Source of the DNA: Arenimonas donghaensis DSM 18148 = HO3-R19
Lineage (GTDB): Bacteria; Pseudomonadota; Gammaproteobacteria; Xanthomonadales; Xanthomonadaceae
Length of the DNA: 64,000 nucleotides
Reading direction: 5' to 3'
Assembly (NCBI RefSeq): GCF_000743535.1
Contig: NZ_AVCJ01000048.1
Coordinates: 1 to 64,000 of the forward strand
In this document: positions 17,777 through 27,328 of the stretch, one piece after another
Position numbering within the stretch: the stretch's first letter is position 1
Layout: every line of letters begins with the position of its first letter
Program-made: the position numbers and the translations under genes
The notes under the pieces: generated by a model
Databases searched by the model: none
What the model was told of the DNA's origin: nothing
The model's input: the letters and a program-made list of their open reading frames with translations, nothing else

Positions 17777-18564
17777 AGCCTGGGTCGGGCACGGCCGGGC
17801 AGCCGCGCCAGCTCGCTGCCGTCGTGACGCAGCAGCACCAGGCTGCCGTCGGGCTCTTCGGCCAGGGCGGTGAGGCTTTCGACCCAGTCGCCGTCGTTGG
17901 CGTAGACCAGGCCGCCGCGCTGGAACAGGCCGGCGCGATGGATGTGGCCGCAGACGATGCCGTCCAGGCCACGGCGGCCGGCGTCGTCGAGGCCGGCCTG
18001 GACGAAACGCGCGATGTAACGTTCGGCGGCGCCGCTGCGCGACTTCAGGAAATCAGCCAGCGACCAGTAGCGCAGGCCCAGGCGCCGGCGCACGCGATTG
18101 GTGAGCCGGTTGCCGGCCAGGATGCGTTCGTAGAGCCAGTCGCCAAAGCGTTCCTGCAGGTTGCCGAACTGGGTGAGCGCGTCGTAGTCGTCGCCGTGGG
18201 TCACCAGCAGGCGCCGGCCGTCGCCGGTGACGTGGATGGTGCGCCGGCGCAGGCGCATGTTCGGCAGCACCAGGCCGCAGAAGTTGCGGATGGGGCGGTC
18301 GTGGTTGCCGGGCACGTAGACCAGTTCGGTGCCGGACCGGGCCAGGGCGTGCAGGCCTTCGATGACCTGGCGCTGGTGCGGGCCCCAGGCGGCCCGGCGT
18401 TCGGCCAGCCACCACAGGTCGACGATGTCGCCGACCAGGTACAGGCGCCGCGTGCGCAGGGTCGCCAGGAAGTCGGCCAGTTCGGCCGCGTGGCAGTGCG
18501 CCGAGCCCAGGTGCACGTCGGAGATGAAGACGGCCCGGTGGCGGGGGGCCGTCGCGGTGCTCAC
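17746..18564 (-). CDS. LpxH-like UDP-2,3-diacylglucosamine diphosphatase / metallophosphoesterase
   Basis: 272 residues of the calcineurin-like phosphoesterase fold. Metal ligands are in FISDVHLGSAH (near 13-23), VGDIVDLWW (near 44), PGNHDRPI (near 79), THGDDYD (near 122) and GHIHRAG (near 203). This arrangement matches LpxH-type enzymes that cleave UDP-diacylglucosamine in lipid A synthesis and related paralogues often annotated the same way. Its ATG overlaps the stop of the upstream acyltransferase by four bases, so the two are translationally coupled and probably act in one lipid pathway. True LpxH versus a paralogue cannot be settled here. Confidence 0.8.
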   Translation of the reverse strand: MSTATAPRHRAVFISDVHLGSAHCHAAELADFLATLRTRRLYLVGDIVDLWWLAERRAAWGPHQRQVIEGLHALARSGTELVYVPGNHDRPIRNFCGLVLPNMRLRRRTIHVTGDGRRLLVTHGDDYDALTQFGNLQERFGDWLYERILAGNRLTNRVRRRLGLRYWSLADFLKSRSGAAERYIARFVQAGLDDAGRRGLDGIVCGHIHRAGLFQRGGLVYANDGDWVESLTALAEEPDGSLVLLRHDGSELARLPGRARPRLQAARPSQAA

Positions 18565-20285
18565 GCGGCCTCCGGCCCGGCCAGGGGCATGGCCTCGGGC
18601 GGTGCCAGGTAACGGCCACGTTTGCGCGGACGGACCTGGGCCAGGTCGAGTTCGATCAGGCCATCGACGGCGTTGTTGAAGTCCGGGTCGACACCGAAGG
18701 CCAGGAAGCGTGCGCCGCCTGGCTCGCAGAGTTCGGTGTACTGCTTGTACAGGGTCGGCACGCGGGCACCGAGCGCGCCCAGGTTGGCCTTGAGCAGGCG
18801 GAAGGCGTCGTCGGCACCCAGTTCGCCGAAGTCAGGCGGCGCGGCCAGGAAGCGGAAGGGGCGGTTCGCCGCCACGCCCTGGCCGTCGTCGCCGAAATAG
18901 CGCGCGTAGTAGCCGACCATCTGCTCGCGCGCCGCCAGCGGCAGGTCGGCGCTCATCGACACCGGCCCGAACAGGTAGCGCACGCCCGGCTGGTGGCGCA
19001 GGTAGGCGCCGATGCCCAGCCACAGGTAGTCCAGGCTGCGGCTGCCCTGGTAGGCGGGTGCGACGAAGCTGCGGCCCAGTTCCATGCCCTGCATCAGCCG
19101 CGGCAGCAGGTGGCACGGATAGGTGAACAGGGACGCGGTGTACAGGCCCCGCAGCCCGCGTTCGGCGAACACACGCTCGCAGGGTGCGACGCGATAGCCG
19201 CCGGCGATTTCCAGGGCTTCGCCGTCCCAGAGCACGATGTGGTCGTACCAGGTGTCGTAGGCATCCAGGTCCAGGCGTTGGCCGGTGCCTTCGCCGGCCG
19301 CGCGGAAGGTGAGTTCGCGCAGGCGGCCGATTTCGCGCAGCAGCGGGGAGTCGGCGGCGAGCGGGCCGCCGTGGATGCGTTTGCCGTCCGGCGTCTGGCC
19401 CAGCAGGGGCAGTCGCGAGAGCTCGCGCACCAGCAGCCGGCGGTCGACGGCGTGGGCCAGCGGCTGGGGACCGGCGGGCCGCGTTTCCCGGCGCGAGCCG
19501 ATGGCGCTGACGGCCCGGCGCACGGCCCTGAGTGCGAGGCGATCGGTTACGTCCGGGGCGATGCAGCGGGCCTGGCCAATGCGCAGGCCGATGCGGCTGC
19601 CGCGGCGGGCGAACACCTCCCGGGCCAGCATCAGCATGCCCGCGGGGCGGTACAGCGCCGACACGCCGTAGAAGAACATCGAATTGCGCGCCTGCACTTT
19701 CACCGGCAACACCGGCGCCCCGGTGCTGCGGGCGAAGCGCAGGAAACCCCGGCGCCAGCGGCCGTCGCGGATGCCGCGCCAGCCCAGGCGCGAGACTTCG
19801 CCGGCCGGGAAGACGATGACGCACTGTTCCTGTTCCAGCGCCGCCTCCACCGCGCGCAGCGAGTCCGGCGTCGGCCGCCCGCCGAGGATGCGAACCGGCA
19901 GCAGCAGGTCGCGCAGCGGCGACACCGTGCCCAGCAGGTCGTTGGCGACCACGCGCACGTCCTTGCGCACGCTGCCGACCAGGTGCAGCAGGGCTAGCGC
20001 ATCCAGGGCGCCGCTGGGGTGGTTGGCGACGACCAGCAGCCGACCGGTTTCCGGGATGCGTTCGCGCTCGACCTGGTCCACCGTGTAGCGCACGTCCAGG
20101 TAGCGCAGGGCCGATTCGACGAAGGCCAGGCCGCGCAGGTGACCGTGTGTTTCCAGGAAATCCCTGGCCTCGGCGAGCCGCGAAGCCTTCTGCACCCTGG
20201 CCACGAGCGGCTTCACCAGCCCAGCGTGCGGGCCACGGAACCAGGCGGGATGGCGGGATGCCAGTTGGCGCTCGAGATCAAGCAT
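18561..20285 (-). CDS. Two-domain acyltransferase resembling OlsF (PlsC-like plus OlsB-like)
   Basis: 574 residues. The N-terminal half is a PlsC/lysophospholipid acyltransferase-like domain with VVANHPSGALDALALL (about 86-101; spacing HX5D rather than the classical HX4D) and VIVFPAGEVSRLGWRG (about 157-172). The C-terminal half (about 320-540) resembles OlsB-type N-acyltransferases, with LDLDAYDTWYDHIVLWD, ELGRSFVAPAYQGSRSLDYLWLGIGAYL and FGPVSMS. The order of O-acyltransferase first and N-acyltransferase second is that of OlsF, a bifunctional ornithine-lipid synthase. An acyl-amino-acid lipid product is therefore likely; which amino acid is unknown. Coupled to the phosphoesterase gene. Confidence 0.78.
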   Translation of the reverse strand: MLDLERQLASRHPAWFRGPHAGLVKPLVARVQKASRLAEARDFLETHGHLRGLAFVESALRYLDVRYTVDQVERERIPETGRLLVVANHPSGALDALALLHLVGSVRKDVRVVANDLLGTVSPLRDLLLPVRILGGRPTPDSLRAVEAALEQEQCVIVFPAGEVSRLGWRGIRDGRWRRGFLRFARSTGAPVLPVKVQARNSMFFYGVSALYRPAGMLMLAREVFARRGSRIGLRIGQARCIAPDVTDRLALRAVRRAVSAIGSRRETRPAGPQPLAHAVDRRLLVRELSRLPLLGQTPDGKRIHGGPLAADSPLLREIGRLRELTFRAAGEGTGQRLDLDAYDTWYDHIVLWDGEALEIAGGYRVAPCERVFAERGLRGLYTASLFTYPCHLLPRLMQGMELGRSFVAPAYQGSRSLDYLWLGIGAYLRHQPGVRYLFGPVSMSADLPLAAREQMVGYYARYFGDDGQGVAANRPFRFLAAPPDFGELGADDAFRLLKANLGALGARVPTLYKQYTELCEPGGARFLAFGVDPDFNNAVDGLIELDLAQVRPRKRGRYLAPPEAMPLAGPEAA

Positions 20286-20382
20286 GTGATGTCCACGAAC
20301 CCGGGAAATTGCCGCGAAGCTTGCGTGGGCGCCCTTGCAGCCCGGTTACCCGCAGGCGTCAGCCCGGTGACAGCCGTGGCCA

Positions 20383-20419
20383 TGAAACAAAACAGGCCGG
20401 GCACCTGGCCCGGCCTGTC
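20383..20419 (-). terminator. Rho-independent terminator of the ompA-like gene
   Basis: On the minus strand ACAGGCCGGGC and GCCCGGCCTGT form an 11-bp stem followed by TTTGTTTC, 23 bases after the OmpA-family stop. Confidence 0.88.
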
Positions 20420-20441
20420 GGTGTTACCCGGTCGACGCAAA

Positions 20442-21041
20442 TCAGCGCGCGGCGACCGCCTCGACGAAGTCAATTACCAGCGCGACGCGGCGGTTGGCCA
20501 GGCCGTCGTCGCCCCAGGCGCCGGGGCGGATCTGGCGGTTGTCGGCTTCGCCGTAGCTGACCGTGCGCACCTGGTCGGCGTCCAGGCCCTGGGAGACCAG
20601 GAAGTCGCGCACGGCGTCGGCACGGCGCTGGCCCAGGCGCTTGTTGTAGCTGGCCGAGCCGGCCGGGTCGGTGAAGCCTTCGACCGTGACCAGGACGCCT
20701 TCGTGATGCGCGGCCAGGGTCTTGGCGAAGTCGGCCAGCATCGGCTTGTCGGCTTCACGGACCTCGGCCTTGCCGTAGGCGAAGTGGGCGGTGGTTTCGA
20801 CGTGCAGCCGGCCCTCAAACTGGGCGAAGCGGGCGTCGTAGTCGGCAAAGCGCTTCTCCAGCGTGGCCTGGATCTGGTCCAGGCGCTGGTCGTGGCGGGC
20901 GTCGTTGGCGCGCAGCTCGGCGATGGTGGCGTCGTACTCGTCGCGCTTGACGTAGCTGGCACAGCCCACAAGACCGGCTACGACAAAAGCGGCGACCAGG
21001 GGGCGCAGGCCGCGGGTAAGGGTTCGGACAGGGGTTCGCAT
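20442..21041 (-). CDS. OmpA-family peptidoglycan-associated lipoprotein
   Basis: 199 residues. Lipoprotein signal with lipobox LVGC at about 24-27, a short coiled-coil-like stretch (about 45-75, YDATIAELRANDARHDQRLDQIQATLEKRFADYDARF), and an OmpA C-terminal domain from about 85, with VTVEGFTDPAGSASYNKRLGQRRADAVRDFL, the peptidoglycan-binding core with conserved Asp and Arg. It probably tethers the outer membrane to the cell wall. GAGGAAT precedes the ATG. Transcribed alone, with a strong terminator, divergently from metK. Confidence 0.88.
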   Translation of the reverse strand: MRTPVRTLTRGLRPLVAAFVVAGLVGCASYVKRDEYDATIAELRANDARHDQRLDQIQATLEKRFADYDARFAQFEGRLHVETTAHFAYGKAEVREADKPMLADFAKTLAAHHEGVLVTVEGFTDPAGSASYNKRLGQRRADAVRDFLVSQGLDADQVRTVSYGEADNRQIRPGAWGDDGLANRRVALVIDFVEAVAAR

Positions 21042-21200
21042 GCGGGGTATTCCTCATGTGGCCGGGGGTGGCAGACCCGACCCTACCCCCCTCCCCCGCC
21101 AGGGCCAAGCCCGGGGCTTAACGCTGCGGAAACGGCGCGGCCGGCAGGATGCACCCCGGGGCCAGAGCATGTATCATCTCGCCCCTTCATCCATCCTTTC

Positions 21201-21221
21201 ATCGCAATCAAAGGATATAAG
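21201..21221 (+). promoter_or_regulatory. metK operator (ATCG-N8-GGAT) with -10 box
   Basis: ATCG (21201-21204) and GGAT (21213-21216) are separated by 8 bases and run directly into TATAAG (21216-21221). The same layout precedes ahcY and metF. The wider arms ATCCTTT and AAAGGAT are also perfectly inverted here (21194-21216). A repressor bound here would cover the promoter; an ArsR-type SahR-like regulator is the best known candidate for SAM-cycle genes, by inference. Confidence 0.65.
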
Positions 21222-21226
21222 CCCGA

Positions 21227-22441
<1,215 letters not shown>

Positions 22442-22451
22442 CCGGCATCCC

Positions 22452-22475
22452 TGTAGGAGCGCCTTCAGGCGCGAA
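22452..22475 (+). repeat. REP-like palindrome, type B
   Basis: TGTAGGAGCGCCTTCAGGCG followed by CGAA. The stem is GCGCCT/AGGCGC with a TC loop. The same sequence in opposite orientation occurs at 24192-24220, on the other side of ahcY. Confidence 0.75.
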
Positions 22476-22485
22476 TCTTGTGACC

Positions 22486-22514
22486 AAAACGGGCCGCGAA
22501 AGCGGCCCGTTTTC
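22486..22514 (+). terminator. metK Rho-independent terminator
   Basis: ACGGGCCGC (22489-22497), GAAA loop, GCGGCCCGT (22502-22510), then TTTC. A-tract before the stem makes it plausibly bidirectional. Confidence 0.85.
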
Positions 22515-22543
22515 ATGCCAGAACCGGCTGCATTCATCCCCCC

Positions 22544-22564
22544 ATCGCGAGACAACGATATAAT
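22544..22564 (+). promoter_or_regulatory. ahcY operator (ATCG-N8-CGAT) with -10 box
   Basis: ATCG (22544-22547), 8 bases, CGAT (22556-22559), overlapping the perfect -10 box TATAAT (22559-22564). Same element as at metK and metF. Transcription would begin near 22571, just before the SAH riboswitch. Confidence 0.7.
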
Positions 22565-22590
22565 GCCGGCCGGCCCCCCGGGGCCCACCC

Positions 22591-22670
22591 CGCCGAGGGG
22601 CGCTGCAAGCCCGGCCCCGCAAGGGGGCAAGGGATCAGGCTCGGCGAAGGTTCCCGTACAACCGCGCCCG
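22591..22670 (+). ncRNA. SAH riboswitch in the ahcY leader
   Basis: P1 is a perfect pairing of CGCCGAG (22591-22597) with CTCGGCG (22640-22646). Conserved GCGCTGCAAG follows (22600-22609), CAGGCTCGG closes the core, GGTT/AACC (22649-22663) forms the small 3' stem, and GGGCGC (22598-22603) pairs with GCGCCC (22664-22669) as the pseudoknot. This is the fold of the S-adenosylhomocysteine riboswitch, which turns on ahcY when SAH accumulates. Downstream, GGGTTG (22714-22719) can pair with CAACCC (22749-22754) around the GGAG ribosome site, a possible expression platform. Confidence 0.92.
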
Positions 22671-22685
22671 TTAACTTTGAGACGA

Positions 22686-22712
22686 GCCTTCGGGGCTGAA
22701 GCCCCTCCCACA
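22686..22712 (-). repeat. REP-like palindrome, type C, inside the ahcY leader
   Basis: On the minus strand TGTGGGAGGGGCTTCAGCCC continues CGAAGGC. Stem GGGGCT/AGCCCC, TC loop. It lies between the SAH riboswitch and the ahcY ribosome site, within the transcribed leader. Confidence 0.72.
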
Positions 22713-22754
22713 GGGGTTGCCCTGGGCCTCTCGATAACGACGGAGCTTCAACCC

Positions 22755-24191
22755 ATGAACGCTGTCACTCCCCTCAAGCACGACTTCAAGGTCGCCGACC
22801 TGTCCCTGGCCGATTGGGGCCGCAAGGAAATCGACATCGCCGAGCACGAGATGCCGGGCCTGATGTCCATCCGCCGCAAGTACGCCAAGGACGCCCCGCT
22901 CAAGGGCGTTCGGGTCACCGGCTCGCTGCACATGACCATCCAGACGGCCGTGCTGATCGAAACCCTCAAGGACATCGGCGCCGACGTGCGCTGGGCGTCC
23001 TGCAACATCTTCTCCACCCAGGACCACGCCGCGGCGGCCATCGCCCAGACCGGCACCCCGGTGTTCGCCTGGAAGGGCGAGACCCTGGAAGAGTATTGGG
23101 ACTGCACCCTCGACGCCCTGTCCTTCCCGGACGGCAAGGGCGGTTTCCTCGGCCCGCAGATGGTCGTGGACGATGGCGGCGACGTCACCCTGCTCATCCA
23201 CAAGGGCTACGAGCTCGAGAAGGGCGACGACAGCTGGGTCAACACCAAGGGCGCCAGCCACGAAGAGCAGGTGATCAAGAACCTGCTCAAGCGCGTCGCC
23301 CGCGAGCGCCCGGGTTTCTGGACCACCGTGGTCAAGGACTGGAAGGGTGTTTCCGAAGAAACCACCACTGGCGTACACCGCCTCTACCAGCTGGCCGAAG
23401 CCGGCAAGCTGCTGGTGCCGGCCATCAACGTCAACGACTCGGTCACCAAGTCCAAGTTCGACAACCTCTACGGCTGCCGCGAGTCGCTGGCCGACGGCCT
23501 CAAGCGCGCGATGGACGTGATGCTGGCCGGCAAGGTGGCCGTGGTCTGCGGTTACGGCGACGTCGGCAAGGGTTCGGCCCATTCGCTGCGCGCCTACGGT
23601 GCCCGCGTGGTGGTCACCGAGATCGATCCGATCTGCGCCCTGCAGGCGTCCATGGAAGGCTTCGAGGTCAACACCGTTGAATCGACCCTGGGCCGTGGCG
23701 ACATCTACGTCACCACTACCGGCAACAAGGACGTGCTGACGCTCGAGCACATGAAGGCCATGAAGGACCAGGCCATCGTCTGCAACATCGGCCACTTCGA
23801 CAACGAAATCCAGGTGGATGCGCTGTACAACTCGGGCGCCAAGAAGACCAACATCAAGCCGCAGGTCGACAAGTTCACCTTCGACAACGGCAACTCGATC
23901 TTCCTGCTGGCCGAAGGCCGCCTGGTGAACCTGGGCTGCGCCACCGGCCACCCCAGCTTCGTCATGTCCAACTCCTTCGCCAACCAGACCCTGGCCCAGA
24001 TCGAGCTGTGGGCGAACAAGGAAAGCTACGAGCCGAAGGTCTACATCCTGCCCAAGAAGCTGGACGAGGAGGTGGCGCGTCTGCACCTTGAGAAGATCGG
24101 CGTGAAGCTGACCACCCTGACCACCGAACAGGCGGAATACCTGGGCGTGGCCAAGGAAGGGCCGTACAAGCCGGAGCATTACCGCTACTAA
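22755..24191 (+). CDS. ahcY: S-adenosylhomocysteine hydrolase
   Basis: 478 residues from ATG 22755 (GGAG at 22742-22745); the frame is open further upstream only across the riboswitch. [26 protein letters not shown] opens the protein, with [15 protein letters not shown], the NAD-binding [37 protein letters not shown] and a C-terminal KPEHYRY that closes the neighbouring NAD site. It splits SAH into adenosine and homocysteine, pulling methylation reactions forward. Control is double: an operator at the promoter and the SAH riboswitch in the leader. Confidence 0.97.
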   Translation: MNAVTPLKHDFKVADLSLADWGRKEIDIAEHEMPGLMSIRRKYAKDAPLKGVRVTGSLHMTIQTAVLIETLKDIGADVRWASCNIFSTQDHAAAAIAQTGTPVFAWKGETLEEYWDCTLDALSFPDGKGGFLGPQMVVDDGGDVTLLIHKGYELEKGDDSWVNTKGASHEEQVIKNLLKRVARERPGFWTTVVKDWKGVSEETTTGVHRLYQLAEAGKLLVPAINVNDSVTKSKFDNLYGCRESLADGLKRAMDVMLAGKVAVVCGYGDVGKGSAHSLRAYGARVVVTEIDPICALQASMEGFEVNTVESTLGRGDIYVTTTGNKDVLTLEHMKAMKDQAIVCNIGHFDNEIQVDALYNSGAKKTNIKPQVDKFTFDNGNSIFLLAEGRLVNLGCATGHPSFVMSNSFANQTLAQIELWANKESYEPKVYILPKKLDEEVARLHLEKIGVKLTTLTTEQAEYLGVAKEGPYKPEHYRY

Positions 24192-24220
24192 GGGATTCGC
24201 GCCTGAAGGCGCTCCTACAG
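24192..24220 (-). repeat. REP-like palindrome, type B, directly after ahcY
   Basis: On the minus strand CTGTAGGAGCGCCTTCAGGC continues GCGAATCCC. It starts at the base after the ahcY stop and is inverted relative to the copy at 22452-22475. Confidence 0.75.
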
Positions 24221-24230
24221 AGTGGAACGG

Positions 24231-24259
24231 ACGGGCGCCTCGGGGCGCCCGTTCTTTTT
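24231..24259 (+). terminator. ahcY Rho-independent terminator
   Basis: ACGGGCGCC (24231-24239), TCGG loop, GGCGCCCGT (24244-24252), then TCTTTTT. Confidence 0.87.
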
Positions 24260-24442
24260 GGGCGGCCGCACGGCCTGTGAATGTAGGTTTTGCCGTCTTC
24301 CTTCGTGGAGCGACCTGTTCCTACGTATGAGGCACCTAACGAGGCCAGTGCAAGCGACCAGCAGCAGTTCCGCCGTTCCATGTGGAATGGCCGGTTGCCT
24401 GAACCCGGCGTTGCCGTCCATCTCCCGAAGAAGGATCCGCGC

Positions 24443-25879
24443 ATGAAAACCGCTTGTCTTGCCATGGCCATCGCCCTGGCTACTACCCCGTTCGGATCCG
24501 CGCAGTCCCTGGCCGCCGAGCCCCGCTACGCCACCGGCAATCCCGCCGACTGGCCAGCTGAACTGGACGCGGTCGTCGCGGCCCCGGACAACCACGAAGT
24601 CCTGCTGGAAAACGACACCGTGCGCGTGCTTTCGGTGACGCTCGCCCCGGGCGAGGTGGAGCCGCTGCATTCGCACCGCTGGCCCAGCGTGCTGCACATC
24701 CAGTCGGCCGGGCATTTCACCGACCACGATGCCAAGGGCCAACTGATCTTCGATTCGCGGCAGGCGCCGGCGCCAATGAAGCTGCCGCTGACGATGTGGA
24801 AGGGCCCGGAGGCGCCGCACTCGCCCACCAACCTCAGCGAAGACGTCACCATCCGCTTGCTGCGGGTCGAGGTGAAACACCCGGCGCCGCCGCGCCTGCA
24901 GAACGCCGGCAGCTTCCCGCAGGACGGTTCGCTGGTGCGCCCGGAAGACGGCGTCATCCTCGCCGACGGGCGATTGCTGGTGGCCGACCAGGCCCATGGC
25001 CTGGTGTCGCTGGATACCCAGGGCAAGAAGCAGCCCTTCGGGCGGTTCGCTGAAGCCGGCTACCGGCACGCACCGCCGGCGCATGCCGCCGGGCCCAACG
25101 GCGTGGCCCTGGAGCCCGACGGCGTGCACGTGCTGGTGGCCGATATCTTCACCGGCGCGATCTGGCGCGTGGACACGCGCAACCAGGACGTCACCCGCGC
25201 CTACCAGCACGAGTTCGGCGTCAATGCCGCCCGCCGCGACAGCACGGGCGCCCTCTGGTTCACCCAGTCCACCCGCAACCAGCCACCGGATTCGGAAGCG
25301 CGCATGTTCGCGGCGGTCAACGAAGCGCCCCGGGATGGCGCGCTGTTCCGCATCGCGCCGGCCACCTCAGGCAGCGCGCCGGTGGCCGAACTCAAGGCCT
25401 CGGACCTGAACTTCGCCAATGGCCTGGCCATCGACGAGGCCGCGGACCAGATCTATGTCGCCGAAACCATGGGCAACCGCATCATCCACTTCCCGCTCTC
25501 GGCCGCCACGGGCGAGCTGGGTGAACGCCGGGTGCTGGCCAGCCTGCGCACCCCGGACAACATCGAACTCGACGGCAGGGGTCGCCTGTGGGTCGCGTCG
25601 CCCGTGGGCAATGCCCTCTACGTCGTGGATACCCAGTCCGGGGAATGGACCACCGCCTTTCACCCGCAGGCCGAGGCCTATGCCCGGATGATGGTGGAAT
25701 GGGAACGCCGCACGGATCTTGGCGAACCCCGCCTGCCCTTGTTCGGGCCCGACATGTGGTCGTCGATGCCTGGCCTGGTGACCGGGATGATCCTTTCTCC
25801 CGACGGCCAGCCGGCCTATGTGACCGGCCTGGGCAACGCGCTCGTCAAGCTCGAGGCAGCAGGCACGCCGACGCCCTGA
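24443..25879 (+). CDS. Exported cupin-SMP30 fusion protein
   Basis: 478 residues from ATG 24443, with an AAGGA ribosome site. Signal peptide about 1-30. Residues about 45-150 look like a cupin barrel, with VRVLSVTLAPGEVEPLHSHRWPSVLH carrying the His pair. From about 160 there is a six-bladed beta-propeller of the SMP-30/gluconolactonase or strictosidine-synthase-like type, with ADQAHGLVSLDTQG, GPNGVALEPDGVHVLVADI, NFANGLAIDEAADQIYVAET and RTPDNIELDGRGRLWVASP. Such propellers bind Ca2+ or Zn2+ and hydrolyse lactones or act on small metabolites. The fusion may couple an oxidising or isomerising step with a hydrolase; substrate unknown. Confidence 0.78.
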   Translation: MKTACLAMAIALATTPFGSAQSLAAEPRYATGNPADWPAELDAVVAAPDNHEVLLENDTVRVLSVTLAPGEVEPLHSHRWPSVLHIQSAGHFTDHDAKGQLIFDSRQAPAPMKLPLTMWKGPEAPHSPTNLSEDVTIRLLRVEVKHPAPPRLQNAGSFPQDGSLVRPEDGVILADGRLLVADQAHGLVSLDTQGKKQPFGRFAEAGYRHAPPAHAAGPNGVALEPDGVHVLVADIFTGAIWRVDTRNQDVTRAYQHEFGVNAARRDSTGALWFTQSTRNQPPDSEARMFAAVNEAPRDGALFRIAPATSGSAPVAELKASDLNFANGLAIDEAADQIYVAETMGNRIIHFPLSAATGELGERRVLASLRTPDNIELDGRGRLWVASPVGNALYVVDTQSGEWTTAFHPQAEAYARMMVEWERRTDLGEPRLPLFGPDMWSSMPGLVTGMILSPDGQPAYVTGLGNALVKLEAAGTPTP

Positions 25880-25909
25880 CCAGCACAGGCCCCTGGCCGC
25901 GACCGGGGC

Positions 25910-27328
25910 TCAGCGTCCCGCGCGGCCGGGGCGCACCCGGGTGGCCTGCATGTCGTTGCCACCCTGCCGGAACAGCAGGCCGCGCACCTGGCCGTCGTCG
26001 TCGCGCTGGAACAGGAAACTGGCGTCGATGACCTTGGCGAAAAACTCGTTGTCGCTGCGGGCGAACACCGGGAACGCCTCCTGCCCCTCACCCGAGGCCA
26101 GCAGCGACAGGCCCTGCCCCTGCACGGTGACGGTGATCGAAAAGTTGGCGAAGGCATATTCACCCGCGTACTCGGCCAGCACGTCGGCGGCGACGGCGAC
26201 ACCGTTGATCGATTCCATGCCCGCGATGTAATGCCCGGCGATGGCATCAATGAAGGTTTCCGGCGAGGCACCCATCAGGTTGGTCAGCACGACGATCGCC
26301 AGGTCGTCTTCGGGATAGACCAGCAGCGCGGCCCGGTTGCCGCCCACCAGGGCCACGGCCGGGTGGTCGGCGCGGTCAACCACCTGCCAACCCACCGCGT
26401 AGCCATTGATGAAACGGCTGAAGCCGGCGGTGTTGCCATCGGCCAGCCGGGCCGGGGTCCACAGCAGCTCCAAACTCCCTGGCTGCGCGAACACGTCGCC
26501 GGCCTGCAGGGCCATCACCCACTGCGCCAGCTCGGTGGCGCTGGAGCTCATGCCCGCGGCCAGGCGCAGGCTGGGCGGGAACTCGGAATAGACCGTGCTC
26601 AGGTCGCCGGTGATGTCGTAGGTATAACCCCGCGCCTGCCCCGGCACCACGCCCTGGAAATGCGCGAATCCCGCCGCTTCGGTGCGGGGCATGGCCGCCT
26701 TGCGCAGCTGGTTTTCAACGATGAAATCGGTGAACGGCTGGCCGGCGACGTTCTGGATCAGTTTTCCGATCAGCAGGTAATTGGTCTGGTTGTAGCGGAA
26801 CCGGGTATTGGCCGGGAATTCCAGCGGCTCCAGCTGGACGGCTTGCCACGCGGCCTCGGCCCCGGCGATCGGGATGAAGTAGCCGGCTTCGCCCATGATG
26901 TCGGGCAGGCCGGAGGTATGGCTCAACAACTGCTGCACTGTGATCGGCCTCCAGGGGGCGGGCAGGTCCGACACGTAATCGCCGATGGGGCCGGCAAGAT
27001 CAACCTTGCCCTGCTCCACCAGCTGCATCACCGCCACGCCGGCAAAGCCCTTGGTCATCGAGTTGATGGTGAACACCGTGTCGTCGTGCACGGCCACCGA
27101 ATCCTGCAGGTTGGCCACGCCGTAGCTCGCCGACTTGACCAGCTTGCCGTTCTTCACCACCGCCAGCTGTAGTCCGGGAATGCGATGGACGGCCATCATC
27201 GTGGCCATCAGCTCGTCCACGTCGTCGGCCTGCACGTGGCCGACGGCGAGCGACAGAACGCAGGCCGCAAGCCAGCGGCAGGCTCGTCCGTTGCCCGCTT
27301 GCGATGTCGCCTGGTTACCCGGTTTCAT
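25910..27328 (-). CDS. Exported serine hydrolase (beta-lactamase / class C family)
   Basis: 472 residues from ATG 27328; a longer in-frame GTG start gives no signal sequence. Signal peptide about 1-33. The catalytic SxxK is S90-M-T-K93 in FTINSMTKGFAGVAVMQL, with LLSHTSGLPD near 137 and a YNQTNYLLIGKLI region supplying the Tyr-x-Asn-like element. This is the serine beta-lactamase/D-aminopeptidase family, whose members are often esterases or peptidases rather than antibiotic-resistance enzymes. A C-terminal lipocalin-like beta-rich extension (about 380-472) is present. Substrate not predictable. Confidence 0.85.
   Translation of the reverse strand: MKPGNQATSQAGNGRACRWLAACVLSLAVGHVQADDVDELMATMMAVHRIPGLQLAVVKNGKLVKSASYGVANLQDSVAVHDDTVFTINSMTKGFAGVAVMQLVEQGKVDLAGPIGDYVSDLPAPWRPITVQQLLSHTSGLPDIMGEAGYFIPIAGAEAAWQAVQLEPLEFPANTRFRYNQTNYLLIGKLIQNVAGQPFTDFIVENQLRKAAMPRTEAAGFAHFQGVVPGQARGYTYDITGDLSTVYSEFPPSLRLAAGMSSSATELAQWVMALQAGDVFAQPGSLELLWTPARLADGNTAGFSRFINGYAVGWQVVDRADHPAVALVGGNRAALLVYPEDDLAIVVLTNLMGASPETFIDAIAGHYIAGMESINGVAVAADVLAEYAGEYAFANFSITVTVQGQGLSLLASGEGQEAFPVFARSDNEFFAKVIDASFLFQRDDDGQVRGLLFRQGGNDMQATRVRPGRAGR

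Noticed and set aside
18993-19997. Long plus-strand open frame opposite the OlsF-like gene (and similar long antisense frames elsewhere, such as 38967-40463 and 47596-49170)
   Set aside because: High GC opens antisense frames; compositions are Arg/Ala/Gln/His-rich without motifs, and the opposite strand encodes clear proteins.
21042-21193. Possible SAM-type riboswitch before metK
   Set aside because: No SAM-I, SAM-II or SAM/SAH core found, and the -10 box lies only five bases before the ATG, leaving no leader.
24326-24420. attC-like half site (CACCTAACGAGGCC...TGCAAGC) before the cupin-SMP30 gene
   Set aside because: Only the left half resembles an integron attC; no matching right half, cassette array or integrase is present.
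25910-27328. Serine hydrolase as the beta-lactamase controlled by the BlaI-type repressor
   Set aside because: It is 33 kb away, no GATTAC-N4-GTAATC operator was seen before it, and the SxxK family includes many esterases and peptidases.
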